Shown here one piece after another: positions 1 to 8,843 of a stretch of DNA of 64,000 nucleotides. Each line of letters opens with the position of its first letter. Within the stretch, counting starts at the first letter, position 1. Made by a program: the position numbers and the translations under genes. A model generated the notes under the pieces. That model saw only the letters and a list, made by a program, of their open reading frames with translations. It was not told the DNA's origin and searched no databases. Location: contig NZ_CP146242.1 in assembly GCF_037039395.1 (NCBI RefSeq), forward strand, positions 1,973,001 through 2,037,000. The letters run 5' to 3'. Source of the DNA: Agrobacterium vitis (lineage in GTDB: Bacteria; Pseudomonadota; Alphaproteobacteria; Rhizobiales; Rhizobiaceae).

Positions 1-665
1 CAGGAATCCGGCTGAATGACCTGCCGCCCATCGATGTGGTGCTGATCACCCATAATCATTACGATCATCTGGACGGAAAGACGCTGGCGCGCCTGCATCA
101 CGCATTTGCGCCGCATTTCGTCACGCCGTTGGGCAATGATGTCACTATTCGCCGCGCCGTGCCTCTGGCCCATGTCAGCGTGCTGGATTGGGGGCAGCAT
201 TTAGCGGTCAGTATCGATACCCGTGTGACCGCAGAACCCTGCCATCACTGGTCGGCGCGCGGCGCAAGGGATCGGCGCATGGCGCTGTGGGCGGCCTTTG
301 TGCTCGAAACGCCTGCCGGCAAGATTTACCATATCGGCGATACCGGCTTTCACGATGGCATCAATTACCGGGCAGCGGCCCGGAAATATGGCGGTTTCCG
401 GTTGGCTATCCTGCCGATTGGCGCCTATGAGCCGCGCTGGTTCATGCGCGGCCAGCATCAGAACCCTCAGGAGGCGGTGGAGGGCTTCATGCTCTGCAAT
501 GCCTCTTTTGCCATCGGCCATCATTTCGGAACGTTCCAGCTGACCGATGAGCCGATCACGGAGCCGGCGGACCATCTGGCCGTTGCGTTGGAAGCGGCGG
601 GCATTGCGCCCGAACGGTTCCGGCCTTTGCAGGCTGGCCAGGTGTTTGATGTGCCTGCCGGTTGA
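1..665 (+). CDS. Metallo-beta-lactamase-fold hydrolase, NAPE-PLD/UlaG-like (5' end outside window)
   Basis: The reading frame is open from the first bases of the window, so the start lies upstream; about 220 residues are visible. The zinc-binding motif HNHYDHLDG of the metallo-beta-lactamase fold comes early, followed by an HIGDTGF strand, [18 protein letters not shown] and IGHHFGTF. This combination is typical of the family around N-acyl-phosphatidylethanolamine phospholipase D and bacterial RomA/UlaG-like lactonases, which hydrolyse phosphodiester or ester bonds with two metal ions. The substrate cannot be read from the sequence. The frame ends about 70 bases before dapF on the same strand, so co-transcription is possible. 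The family is clear; the specific function is not. Confidence 0.85.
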   Translation, partial: GIRLNDLPPIDVVLITHNHYDHLDGKTLARLHHAFAPHFVTPLGNDVTIRRAVPLAHVSVLDWGQHLAVSIDTRVTAEPCHHWSARGARDRRMALWAAFVLETPAGKIYHIGDTGFHDGINYRAAARKYGGFRLAILPIGAYEPRWFMRGQHQNPQEAVEGFMLCNASFAIGHHFGTFQLTDEPITEPADHLAVALEAAGIAPERFRPLQAGQVFDVPAG

Positions 666-736
666 GCCCTGCTGCCACTGGTAATTCCAGTGAAATTGCG
701 CCATATAGCGCTCAACAACCGCAGGACAGGAAGGCT

Positions 737-1648
737 ATGGGCAATCGGGTCGAATTCGCGAAGATGAACGGGCTTGGCAACAAGATCCTGGTCGTCGACA
801 TGCGTGGCCGCACCGACCGGGTCACGCCGCAGGCGGCCATTGCGCTGGCGGGCGACGCTGAAACCCATTTCGACCAGATCATGGCGATCCACGATCCCAA
901 GCTGGCGGGTACTTTTGCCTATATCGACATTATCAATTGCGATGGCACGCTGGCGCAGGCCTGCGGCAATGGTACGCGCTGCGTGGTGCAGGCATTGTCG
1001 GCGGAAACCGGTCTGAAGGCTTTCACCTTCCAGACGCTGGCTGGCATTCTCAATGCTACCGAGCATGAAGACGGCTCGGTGTCCGTGGATATGGGTGTTC
1101 CGGTGTTCGACTGGAACCGCATCCCGCTGTCGGAAGAGTTTCACGATACCAGCCGGATCGAATTGCAGATCGGGCCGATCGATGCGCCGGTGCTGCATTC
1201 GCCTGCCGTGATGTCGATGGGCAATCCGCATGCGGTGTTCTGGGTGGACCGCGACCCGATGTCCTATGATCTGGAACGGTTCGGGCCGCTGCTCGAAAAC
1301 CATCCGCTGTTTCCCGAAAAGGCCAATATTACCCTGGCGCAAGTGACATCAAGGACCACGATGACCACCCGCACCTGGGAGCGCGGGGCGGGTCTGACGC
1401 TGGCCTGCGGTTCCGCCGCTTGTGCTGCGGGCGTTTCCGCTGCGCGCACCGGACGTACGGAGCGCAAAGTGACGATCACCGTCGCCTCCAGCCCCAACCG
1501 CCAAGCCCTCGACATCGAATGGCGCGAGCGTGACGGGCATGTGATCATGACCGGTGCGGCAGAATGGGAATGGGCTGGACAGCTCGATCCGCAAACCGGC
1601 GCCTGGCAGCGTGAACAGCAGGTAGGCCACGAGGCCTCGGTCTCGTGA
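737..1648 (+). CDS. dapF: Diaminopimelate epimerase DapF
   Basis: Interconverts LL- and meso-diaminopimelate, the last step before meso-DAP enters lysine synthesis or peptidoglycan. It is 303 residues, usual for the family. The two catalytic cysteines sit in the expected motifs: Cys76 in ACGNGTRC and Cys224 in LACGSAAC. The frame is open further upstream to a TTG at 662, but the ATG at 737 is chosen because it follows an AGGA/GGAAGG ribosome site and begins with the family-typical FAKMNGLGN. The stop overlaps the GTG start of mtaB by four bases (GTGA), so the two genes are probably translationally coupled. Confidence 0.95.
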   Translation: MGNRVEFAKMNGLGNKILVVDMRGRTDRVTPQAAIALAGDAETHFDQIMAIHDPKLAGTFAYIDIINCDGTLAQACGNGTRCVVQALSAETGLKAFTFQTLAGILNATEHEDGSVSVDMGVPVFDWNRIPLSEEFHDTSRIELQIGPIDAPVLHSPAVMSMGNPHAVFWVDRDPMSYDLERFGPLLENHPLFPEKANITLAQVTSRTTMTTRTWERGAGLTLACGSAACAAGVSAARTGRTERKVTITVASSPNRQALDIEWRERDGHVIMTGAAEWEWAGQLDPQTGAWQREQQVGHEASVS

Positions 1649-2919
1649 GCGGCGTAAACGTCATCACCTTCGGCTGCCGCCTCAATACCTACGAATCGGA
1701 AGTGATGAAGGCGGAGGCCGAAAAGGCGGGCCTTGACCAGGCCATTCTGGTCAATACCTGTGCGGTGACGGGCGAGGCGGTGCGTCAGGCCCGCCAGGCC
1801 ATCCGCCGGGCTCGGCGTGAAAACCCGCAGGCGCGGATTATCGTTACCGGCTGTGCCGCCCAGACCGATGCCGCAGGCTTTGCCGCCATGCCGGAAGTGG
1901 ATCTGGTGCTGGGCAATGAGGAAAAGCTGAAGGCCGAACATTACCGGGCCTTGCCCGACTTCGGCGTGGCTGCGGCGGAAAAGCTGCGCGTCAACGACAT
2001 TATGAGCGTGACGGAGACCGCACCGCAGATGGTCAGCCATATCGACGGCCATGTGCGTGGTTTCCTTCAGGTGCAGAACGGCTGCGACCATCGCTGCACC
2101 TTCTGCATCATTCCCTATGGACGCGGCAATTCACGCTCCGTGCCAATGGGGGCCGTGGTGGAACAGGCCCGCAAGCTGGTGGAAAACGGCTACCGTGAAG
2201 TGGTGCTGACCGGCGTCGACGCCACCAGCTACGGCGCGGACCTGCCCGGTCAGCCCAGCCTGGGCCTGCTGGCCAAGACGCTGTTGAAACAGGTGCCTGA
2301 CATTCTGCGTCTGCGGCTGTCCTCCATCGATAGTATCGAGGTCGACCGTCACCTGATCGATCTGATCGCTGAAGAACCGCGTTTCATGCCGCATCTGCAC
2401 CTGTCGTTGCAGCATGGTGACGACATGATCCTGAAGCGAATGAAACGCCGCCATTCACGGGCGGATGCCTTGACGTTTGCCACACAGGTCCGCGCCCTGC
2501 GGCCCGATTTCAGCTTCGGTGCCGACATGATCGCCGGTTTCCCGACCGAAACCGAGGAGATGGCGGAAAATTCTGCTCGTCTGGCGCAAGAGATCGGCAT
2601 CGCCCATCTGCATGTCTTTCCCTATAGTCCACGGCCCGGCACACCGGCCGCCCGGATGCCGCAACTGGACCGCGCCCTGGTGAAAGCGCGTGCCGCCAGC
2701 CTTCGCGCGGTTGCCGAACAGCTGCATCATGCCCATCTTGAACGCATGATTGGCTCACAGCAAAAGCTGCTGGTGGAGCGTAACGAAATGGCGCATACGC
2801 AGGACTTCACCCTCGTGGCCGCTCCGGGTCATCTGCCGGGTGCCCTTGTGGATGCGGTGATCGGCGGTCACAATGGACGTCACCTGATTATTGAACAGTC
2901 AGCCGCCGCTGCGGCCTGA
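1645..2919 (+). CDS. mtaB: tRNA t6A37 methylthiotransferase MtaB
   Basis: Radical-SAM methylthiotransferase that adds a methylthio group to N6-threonylcarbamoyladenosine at position 37 of ANN-decoding tRNAs. It is 424 residues. The N-terminal MTTase domain carries three cluster-binding cysteines (Cys11 in [10 protein letters not shown], Cys39 in NTCAVT, Cys70 in TGCAAQ). The radical-SAM CX3CX2C is at Cys147, Cys151 and Cys154 (CDHRCTFC). A TRAM-like C-terminal segment follows. The start is GTG, overlapping the dapF stop. The tRNA substrate is made by the TsaD pathway, whose tsaD gene lies at 44443 in this window. MtaB rather than MiaB is chosen from the N-terminal motif and length. Confidence 0.92.
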   Translation: MSGVNVITFGCRLNTYESEVMKAEAEKAGLDQAILVNTCAVTGEAVRQARQAIRRARRENPQARIIVTGCAAQTDAAGFAAMPEVDLVLGNEEKLKAEHYRALPDFGVAAAEKLRVNDIMSVTETAPQMVSHIDGHVRGFLQVQNGCDHRCTFCIIPYGRGNSRSVPMGAVVEQARKLVENGYREVVLTGVDATSYGADLPGQPSLGLLAKTLLKQVPDILRLRLSSIDSIEVDRHLIDLIAEEPRFMPHLHLSLQHGDDMILKRMKRRHSRADALTFATQVRALRPDFSFGADMIAGFPTETEEMAENSARLAQEIGIAHLHVFPYSPRPGTPAARMPQLDRALVKARAASLRAVAEQLHHAHLERMIGSQQKLLVERNEMAHTQDFTLVAAPGHLPGALVDAVIGGHNGRHLIIEQSAAAAA

Positions 2920-2941
2920 ACGTCGAAAAGCAAAGAACATC

Positions 2942-4342
2942 ATGGCGCTTGGATTCATCAAAAAAGTCTTCACCTTTGGCAGGGACAAGCCAAGCGAAAC
3001 AGGTGTTCCAAGCGAAACAGGTGTGCAAAGCGAAACAGGTGTAGATGCCGGGCTTTCCACTGAGGAAAAAGCCGCCATTGCCGCCGAGAGCGAGCCGCAT
3101 GACCGTGTGGAGCAATTGCCGCTGGCCGAAGATCCTGTTCTGGCCGAGGAAGTCGATACGGCAGGCGGGCCTTCAGATGACCTGGTCGAAGATCAGGCTG
3201 ATGAAGATGATGTGACGGCGGATGATCTGAGCCTCCTGCCGCTCTCGCTGCTGGAAGCCGAAGAGGCTGCTGACGAGCATCCCTCTGACGCGACGCCGTC
3301 TTTCGATGAACTGCTCGACGAGGCGGAAGATGCCTCGCCCGGCACTGAGATCGCCCTGCCCAAAGGTTTTTCGACCGTGGTCGAGCCTCAGCCGGAGCCC
3401 GAAACACCTGAGATAAAGCAGAGCTGGTTCCAGCGGCTGAAAGCCGGGTTGTTTCGCACCTCCTCGCAGCTCACCGGCCAGATCTCAGCACTTTTCACCA
3501 AGCGCAAACTGGACGAAGAGACGCTGGAAGAGCTGGAAGATCTGCTGATCCAGGCCGATCTCGGCGTCGAGACCGCCATGCGGGTCACTGCCACTCTGTC
3601 TTCCGAGCGCTATGGCAAGGATGTGACCGGCGAGGATGTGACGCGGATCATGGCGGCTGAAATCGTCAAGGTGTTGAAGCCGGTGGCAAAGCCGCTGGCA
3701 CTGGATCTCAATCACAAACCGCATGTCATTCTCGTTGTCGGTGTCAACGGCACGGGAAAGACCACGACCATCGGCAAGCTTGCCGCCAAATTATCCGGCT
3801 CCGGCTTGAAGGTCATGCTGGCGGCGGGCGATACCTTTCGGGCGGCGGCCATCGAGCAGCTGAAAATCTGGGCGGATCGCACCGGCTCCACCTTTATCGG
3901 CACCAAACTCGACGCCGATGCGGCAGGGCTGGCCTATGACGCTTTCGAGAAGGCCAAGGCTGAGAAATCCGACGTGTTGATCATCGATACGGCGGGCCGG
4001 TTGCAGAACAAGACCGAGTTGATGGCCGAGCTGGAAAAGATCGTCCGGGTTCTCTCCAAGCTTGATCCGGATGCGCCGCATACCGTGTTGCAGACGCTGG
4101 ATGCGACCACCGGCCAGAACGCCATGAACCAGGTGGAGATTTTCCGCAATGTCGCAGGTGTCAACGGGCTGATCATGACCAAGCTGGATGGTACGGCGCG
4201 TGGCGGCATTCTGGTCGCTATCGCCGCCAAGCACAAATTGCCGGTCTATTTCATTGGCGTTGGCGAAGGCGTGGATGATCTCGAACCCTTCGAGGCCGAG
4301 GATTTTGCCCGCGCCATTGCCGGTTTTGGTCCCTCAAGCTAA
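2942..4342 (+). CDS. ftsY: Signal recognition particle receptor FtsY
   Basis: GTPase that docks the signal recognition particle with nascent inner-membrane proteins at the membrane. It is 466 residues: an acidic, low-complexity N-terminal region of about 160 residues (the membrane-targeting A domain), then the four-helix N domain and the G domain. The GTP-binding G1 loop GVNGTGKT is near residue 267, DTAGR near 348 and TKLDGTARGG near 413. The frame is open to 2891, but the ATG at 2942 (MALGFIKKVF) is the family-like start. Just after it, residues 18-34 contain three tandem copies of SETGV (see repeat). It lies 22 bases after mtaB, in the same direction. Confidence 0.95.
   Translation: MALGFIKKVFTFGRDKPSETGVPSETGVQSETGVDAGLSTEEKAAIAAESEPHDRVEQLPLAEDPVLAEEVDTAGGPSDDLVEDQADEDDVTADDLSLLPLSLLEAEEAADEHPSDATPSFDELLDEAEDASPGTEIALPKGFSTVVEPQPEPETPEIKQSWFQRLKAGLFRTSSQLTGQISALFTKRKLDEETLEELEDLLIQADLGVETAMRVTATLSSERYGKDVTGEDVTRIMAAEIVKVLKPVAKPLALDLNHKPHVILVVGVNGTGKTTTIGKLAAKLSGSGLKVMLAAGDTFRAAAIEQLKIWADRTGSTFIGTKLDADAAGLAYDAFEKAKAEKSDVLIIDTAGRLQNKTELMAELEKIVRVLSKLDPDAPHTVLQTLDATTGQNAMNQVEIFRNVAGVNGLIMTKLDGTARGGILVAIAAKHKLPVYFIGVGEGVDDLEPFEAEDFARAIAGFGPSS
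2991..3042 (+). repeat. Triple tandem 18-bp repeat inside ftsY
   Basis: Three near-identical 18-base units built on AAGCGAAACAGGTGT encode three copies of SETGV with one variable residue between. The unit length is a multiple of three, so copy-number change would not break the frame. It sits in the poorly conserved acidic domain of FtsY. Confidence 0.85.
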
Positions 4343-4414
4343 AGCACGATCTTTAAATTCGACGCAATTTCGTATTAACCGCAAAACTAAGCGCGAAGAG
4401 CAAAGCAGGATACC

Positions 4415-5065
4415 ATGACAGCAGGAAACGCAGGCCAGCAACCGAGTGCGGCGGAACAGCATCACCCCTTGCTGAAGCTGGCCTTGGAGCTTGGCCCTCT
4501 GCTGGTGTTCTTCTTCGGCAATCTGCGTGGCGAATGGCTGGCGGCGCATTTTCCGGCTCTGACCGCCATCGGCGGGCCGCTGCTAATCGCCACAGCGCTA
4601 TTCATGGTCGCTACCGTGCTGGCGCTTGTTGTGTCCAAGATCGTCTTCAAGCACCTGCCAATCATGCCTTTCGTGTCCGGCGTGGTGGTGCTGGTGTTTG
4701 GATCGCTATCGATCTGGCTTCAGGACGATACGTTCATCAAGATGAAGCCAACCATCGTCAACGCCCTGTTTGGCGTGGTGCTGCTTGGTGGGCTGCTGTT
4801 CGGCAAATCCTTGCTCGGCTATGTCTTCAATGCCGCCTTTCAGCTGGATGACGAGGGCTGGCGCAAGCTGACCCTGCGCTGGGGTATTTTCTTCCTGTTC
4901 CTCGCTGTGCTGAACGAGGTGGTCTGGCGCAATTTCACCAATGATGTCTGGGTGAATTTCAAGGTCTGGGGCACGATGCCGATCACCATCCTGTTCACGC
5001 TGGCGCAGATGCCGCTGATCATGCGCCATTCCCTGGAAAACAAGGCGGAAGAGGGCGGCAAGTGA
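4415..5065 (+). CDS. yciB: Inner membrane septation protein YciB/IspZ family
   Basis: Polytopic inner-membrane protein of 216 residues, matching the rhizobial intracellular septation protein A (YciB/IspZ) family. It starts with a short polar tail, then [17 protein letters not shown], and has about six hydrophobic segments including [27 protein letters not shown] and [11 protein letters not shown]. The family has been linked to cell-envelope integrity and septation in enterics; the biochemical role is not settled. The ATG at 4415 follows an AGCAGGATACC ribosome site. The stop overlaps the GTG of the next gene by four bases. Confidence 0.9.
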   Translation: MTAGNAGQQPSAAEQHHPLLKLALELGPLLVFFFGNLRGEWLAAHFPALTAIGGPLLIATALFMVATVLALVVSKIVFKHLPIMPFVSGVVVLVFGSLSIWLQDDTFIKMKPTIVNALFGVVLLGGLLFGKSLLGYVFNAAFQLDDEGWRKLTLRWGIFFLFLAVLNEVVWRNFTNDVWVNFKVWGTMPITILFTLAQMPLIMRHSLENKAEEGGK

Positions 5066-5652
5066 CCGCTGTGGCGGGAGCGCCGAAAACCCATCATGCC
5101 GCCTCGTTCTGGCTGGTGGTTCCCGTCATCATCCTGGCCGTACAGATCTTGGCCGAGCATTTTATGGGCCGGATCTGGATCTGCTCCTGCGGGTACGTGA
5201 AATTGTTCGAGGCGGGCGTGAATACGCCGGGCAATTCCCAACACCTGGCCGATTGGTACACGCCCTCGCATATCATCCACGGCTTCTTGTTTTACGGTCT
5301 CGGCTGGCTGGTGCTGCGGCGCGGGTCATTCGGTCAGCGTCTGACGCTGGCCACCGTGATCGAGGCGGCTTGGGAATTGCTGGAAAACTCCCCCATCATC
5401 ATCGACCGTTACCGGGCTGCCACTATGGCGGTCGGCTATGAAGGCGACAGCATCCTGAATTCGGCGATGGATACCGTGTTCATGGCGCTTGGCTTCCTGT
5501 TTGCTGCCCGCGCGCCGATCTGGCTGACGATTGTCGTTGCCGTGTTTTTCGAGTTGCTCACGGGGTATCTGATCCGGGACAATCTGACGCTTAATGTCAT
5601 CATGCTGGTCTGGCCGGTGGATGCGATCAAGGCCTGGCAGGCGGCTCTGTAA
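5062..5652 (+). CDS. DUF2585 (UPF0314) membrane protein
   Basis: A 196-residue predicted membrane protein of the DUF2585/UPF0314 family, which I recognise from rhizobial genomes; no function is known. Several hydrophobic stretches are visible ([28 protein letters not shown]), with conserved-looking pieces [27 protein letters not shown] and [15 protein letters not shown]. The start is a GTG overlapping the yciB stop (GTGA), implying coupled translation. Its 3' end overlaps the convergent ccmG by 26 bases. Confidence 0.85.
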   Translation: MTAVAGAPKTHHAASFWLVVPVIILAVQILAEHFMGRIWICSCGYVKLFEAGVNTPGNSQHLADWYTPSHIIHGFLFYGLGWLVLRRGSFGQRLTLATVIEAAWELLENSPIIIDRYRAATMAVGYEGDSILNSAMDTVFMALGFLFAARAPIWLTIVVAVFFELLTGYLIRDNLTLNVIMLVWPVDAIKAWQAAL

Positions 5653-6253
5653 TGTCCTTGACGGCAAGCGCCCGATCGATAGCCGGGTAAAGACCCTGTT
5701 CTATCGACTGGGCGTCAAAAGGCCCAACCCGCTTGTAAACAATCGTGCCATCCGGCGCGACGAGATAGCTTTCCGGGATGCCGTAGACACCCCAGTCAAT
5801 CGCCGCCTTGCCGTTCGGGTCGATGCCGATGGCTTTGTAGGGATTGCCAAGCTCGCCCAAAAACCTCAGCGCGTTGTCGCTCTTGTCCTTGTAGTTGATG
5901 GCGACGATCTGGATGCGGGGGTCATTGCTCAGCTGTTTCAGCAACGGATGCTCGTCCCGGCAGGGGACACACCAGGAGGCAAACACATTGACGAGCGTGA
6001 GCTTGCCTGTGATGGCGGAAGAGGTCAGCGCCGGCAGGTTGGAGCCCTCCAGCGGTGGCAGGTTCAGGGTAGGCGCTTTGGTGCCGATCAGCGCGGAAGG
6101 AATGTCGCTGACATTCTTGCCGTTGAAATCCTGGTCATAGAGCATCTTGCCCGCTGTTCCCGCGATCAACGCAAAAACCGCAAGCGGAATGGCCGCCAGC
6201 AGGTAACGGGAGAGCCCGCGCTTTTCAGCGGTTTCCAGCCTGTCCTCAGCCAT
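5627..6253 (-). CDS. ccmG: Cytochrome c maturation thioredoxin-like protein CcmG (DsbE/CycY)
   Basis: Periplasmic, membrane-anchored thiol-disulfide oxidoreductase that keeps the CXXCH haem-binding cysteines of apocytochrome c reduced. It is 208 residues with an N-terminal anchor (about residues 17-36) and a thioredoxin fold with the active site WCVPC (Cys95 and Cys98) followed by RDEHP, characteristic of DsbE/CcmG. The frame is open upstream to 6457, but the ATG at 6253 ([11 protein letters not shown]) fits the family and shares one base with the ccmD stop. It is the last gene of the ccmABCDG run. Confidence 0.93.
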   Translation of the reverse strand: MAEDRLETAEKRGLSRYLLAAIPLAVFALIAGTAGKMLYDQDFNGKNVSDIPSALIGTKAPTLNLPPLEGSNLPALTSSAITGKLTLVNVFASWCVPCRDEHPLLKQLSNDPRIQIVAINYKDKSDNALRFLGELGNPYKAIGIDPNGKAAIDWGVYGIPESYLVAPDGTIVYKRVGPFDAQSIEQGLYPAIDRALAVKDITEPPARP

Positions 6254-6423
6254 CAGCCTGCCTTTTCTGTCGATGTGTCGGAGCGGCGGCGGATGCCTGC
6301 CGCTTCCAGCGCCTTCAACTCTTTCTGACGCGCGCGGCCCTCCAGCCAGATCCAGACGACCATGAACAGGATGGCGGCGGCGGTCAGTCCGTAGGCGGTG
6401 CCGATATAGAAGGCATATTTCAT
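6253..6423 (-). CDS. ccmD: Haem exporter protein CcmD
   Basis: A 56-residue small membrane protein with one transmembrane helix (YGLTAAAILFMVVWIWLEG) followed by a charged tail (RARQKELKALEAAG), as expected for CcmD, which links CcmC/CcmE to the CcmAB haem exporter. It is identified mainly by size, topology and position between ccmC and ccmG. Its ATG overlaps the ccmC stop by two bases. Confidence 0.88.
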   Translation of the reverse strand: MKYAFYIGTAYGLTAAAILFMVVWIWLEGRARQKELKALEAAGIRRRSDTSTEKAG

Positions 6424-7202
6424 GGCGCGGTCTCCTGCGAGGCGATCCGGGCGGCAAGCCGACGCTGGGCCATGATCCGCCGTCGCCAGATCTCGTTGCG
6501 CATCGCCATCAGATGCAGGGTGAAGAACAGCAGGGTGAAGGCCACGGCCATGACCAGCAAGGGACGCAGAAACTCCGGATCGACGCTTGGGCCGCCAAGC
6601 TTCATGATGCTGGCTGGCTGGTGCAGCGTATTCCACCATTCCACGGAAAATTTGATGATCGGAATATTGACGAAGCCGACCAGGATCAGCACCGAACTGA
6701 TCCGCGCCGATTTCGACGGATCGTCCATGGCCCTGTTAAGGGCGATCAGGCCCAGATACATCAGGAATAGAATGAACACCGAGGTCAGGCGGGCATCGCC
6801 CCAGGCCCACCATGTCCCCCACATTGGCCGGCCCCAGAGCGAGCCGGTGACCAGCGCGATGAAGGTAAAGGCCGCGCCCAATGGTGCCGCCGCCCGATGG
6901 CTGACATCGGCCAGCGGATGACGCCAGACCAGCGTGCCGATGGCGGAGACCGCCATGACCGAATAGCACATCATCGCCAGCCAGGCAGCGGGCACATGGA
7001 TATACATGATCCGCACCGTGTCGCCCTGCTGATAATCGCCCTCGGTGGTGAAGGCGAGCGTCAGGCCGACGGCCAGCAGAACAACGGTTATTCCCGCCAT
7101 CCACGGCAGAACACGGGCCACCAGCGCCAGAAACCGGGTGGGGTTAGCCAGCGCGTTTAATCGGGCAGTGAGCTTGGTCGAAGCAAGGCTGTTGTCGGTC
7201 AT
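6420..7202 (-). CDS. ccmC: Haem exporter / haem-handling protein CcmC
   Basis: Inner-membrane protein that loads haem onto the chaperone CcmE during cytochrome c maturation. It is 260 residues with six hydrophobic segments and the tryptophan-rich periplasmic signature MWGTWWAWGDARLTS near the middle, diagnostic of the CcmC/CcmF/CcsA haem-handling family. The frame runs on upstream without a stop to 7649, but the ATG at 7202 (MTDNSLAST) gives the family length and starts after the ccmB stop. It is followed directly by ccmD. Confidence 0.93.
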   Translation of the reverse strand: MTDNSLASTKLTARLNALANPTRFLALVARVLPWMAGITVVLLAVGLTLAFTTEGDYQQGDTVRIMYIHVPAAWLAMMCYSVMAVSAIGTLVWRHPLADVSHRAAAPLGAAFTFIALVTGSLWGRPMWGTWWAWGDARLTSVFILFLMYLGLIALNRAMDDPSKSARISSVLILVGFVNIPIIKFSVEWWNTLHQPASIMKLGGPSVDPEFLRPLLVMAVAFTLLFFTLHLMAMRNEIWRRRIMAQRRLAARIASQETAP

Positions 7203-7270
7203 GCTGCTTTCTACCCTGAGGATGATGTTGCTGCAATTGATCGCAATCAATTGAAGATGGTCAAGAACGA

Positions 7271-7930
7271 TCAATCCGCCGTGTTTCTGAGCGCCAATGC
7301 CGCTGCCGATGGGCCGATGACCGCGAAGAATAAAGTGAGTGCGGATAGAAACAGAAAGGGCGGCAGAAAAGGGGCCGGGTCTTCCACAGCCGCATAGGAA
7401 GCACTCACACCGAAAATCAGCACCGGAATAGCCAGCGGCAGAACCAGGATCGACACCAGCAGCCCGCCACGCGGCAGGGCTACGGCGACGGCTGCCCCGG
7501 CAGCGCCGATGAAGGTGAGGGCGGGAGAGCCAATCAGCAGTGTCAGCATCACCGCCCCGATGGCCATTTCGCTCATATTCATGAACAGGCCGAGCAGCGG
7601 CGAAGCGATCACCAGCGGCAGGCTGGTCGCTGTCCAATGGGCCAGGCATTTCACGAAGACGGTCAACACCAGCGGCGTTTCCTGCATCAGGAGCAGATCC
7701 AGCGAACCGTCATCCCGGTCGGCCTGAAACAGCCGGTCGAGGCCGAGCAGCGCCGACAGCAGTGCGCCGATCCAGACAATGGCAGGACCGATGCGGGCCA
7801 GCAGGTTCATATCCGGTCCGACGCCAAAGGGAATGACGGCAACCACGGTCAGGAAAAACAGCACGCCGATCAGCGCGCCGCCGCCCGCCCTGACCGACAG
7901 TTTCAGGTCGCGCAGAAAAAGGGCGATCAC
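7271..7930 (-). CDS. ccmB: Haem exporter membrane subunit CcmB
   Basis: Permease subunit of the CcmAB ABC complex, which releases holo-CcmE from the haem-loading complex. It is 219 residues with six predicted membrane segments; it starts MIALFLRDLKLSVRAGG and contains DRLFQADRDDGSLDLLL, a well conserved CcmB stretch. Its ATG overlaps the ccmA stop by four bases, which supports stoichiometric translation of the two ABC subunits. Confidence 0.93.
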   Translation of the reverse strand: MIALFLRDLKLSVRAGGGALIGVLFFLTVVAVIPFGVGPDMNLLARIGPAIVWIGALLSALLGLDRLFQADRDDGSLDLLLMQETPLVLTVFVKCLAHWTATSLPLVIASPLLGLFMNMSEMAIGAVMLTLLIGSPALTFIGAAGAAVAVALPRGGLLVSILVLPLAIPVLIFGVSASYAAVEDPAPFLPPFLFLSALTLFFAVIGPSAAALALRNTAD

Positions 7931-8592
7931 GCCGCATCCTCCATGTCCGCGTAGTCGAAGCCCTTCATTTCCAACAGTTTCGGGTTGTCCAACCCCAGAG
8001 GCTGGTGGGTGGCGGCCAGCACCATGCCGCCTTGGGCCAGATGGGCGCGAATCAGGCTTGAAAACATCTCATCGGCTTTGACATCCAATGCCGCCGTTGG
8101 CTCATCGAGAATCCAGATCGGACGGTAGGACACCAGCAATCGAGCCATGGCGAATCGCCGCTGTTGACCGGCGGACAAGTAGCCATAGGGCAGGTGGGTG
8201 ATGCCACCCAATCCAACCTGATCGGCGGCCTCTTCGATGGAGATGCCCGCACCGCCTTCGGCCTGTCCGAGAAATGCTTTCCAGAATACCAGATTTTCGG
8301 CCACGGTCAGCTCCGCCTTCATGCCGTTGCGATGACCGAGGTAATGGCTGACCTCGCGAGGTGGTCGTGGCTCGGTGCCGGGTGATTCGAACAGGACGGA
8401 GCCGTGCTCTGGCCGGATGAAGCCAGCGATGACCCGCAGCAGGGTGGATTTTCCCGATCCGTTGCGACCGGTCAGGATCAACGCTTCGCCGGATGACAGC
8501 GTGAAGGAGACGTTGCGAAACAACAGATCTTCCCCGCGTTTCGCGGCCAGTTTCAGGGCATTTAGCCGGGTGATTTCCCCTTTGTTTAGCAA
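7927..8592 (-). CDS. ccmA: Haem exporter ATPase CcmA
   Basis: ATP-binding subunit of the CcmAB complex. It is 221 residues with Walker A GRNGSGKST, the ABC signature in a degenerate form LSAGQQRR, and Walker B WILDEPTAALD. It is first in a five-gene leftward operon (ccmA-B-C-D-G). The haem chaperone and ligation genes ccmE, ccmF and ccmH are not in this window. The upstream region is shared with the divergent acnA. Confidence 0.93.
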   Translation of the reverse strand: MLNKGEITRLNALKLAAKRGEDLLFRNVSFTLSSGEALILTGRNGSGKSTLLRVIAGFIRPEHGSVLFESPGTEPRPPREVSHYLGHRNGMKAELTVAENLVFWKAFLGQAEGGAGISIEEAADQVGLGGITHLPYGYLSAGQQRRFAMARLLVSYRPIWILDEPTAALDVKADEMFSSLIRAHLAQGGMVLAATHQPLGLDNPKLLEMKGFDYADMEDAA

Positions 8593-8843
8593 AGCTTATC
8601 GCCTTTAAAAAATTGTGCCGTTTGGCCTTCTACACTCTGGAACAGTTCTTGGAAATTCTCTATAAGACCTGCAACCACGCCAGCGACCGGCGTGTCCATC
8701 ATCCTAGCGCCGAACTTGAATGTTGCGTAAAGCGATTTTCACGGGCGGACAGCGGAAATGGTCGCACCCGCATCCTGATGTGCATGTAGTGCATAGGCGT
8801 CCGCACGTATGTGTTGGCTATCAGTATCAGCGGGGTTCTATCC
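8593..8843. promoter_or_regulatory. Divergent ccmA / acnA intergenic region
   Basis: This 251-base gap between two divergently transcribed units must hold both promoters. I see no confident -35/-10 pairs. A small inverted repeat TGCA-N5-TGCA lies at 8781-8793, about 50 bases upstream of the acnA start, and could be an operator, but four-base arms are weak evidence. Confidence 0.4.

Noticed and set aside
6420..7649. A 409-codon version of ccmC
   Set aside because: The upstream 150 codons overlap ccmB in a different frame on the same strand and have no family similarity; the normal length starts at 7202.
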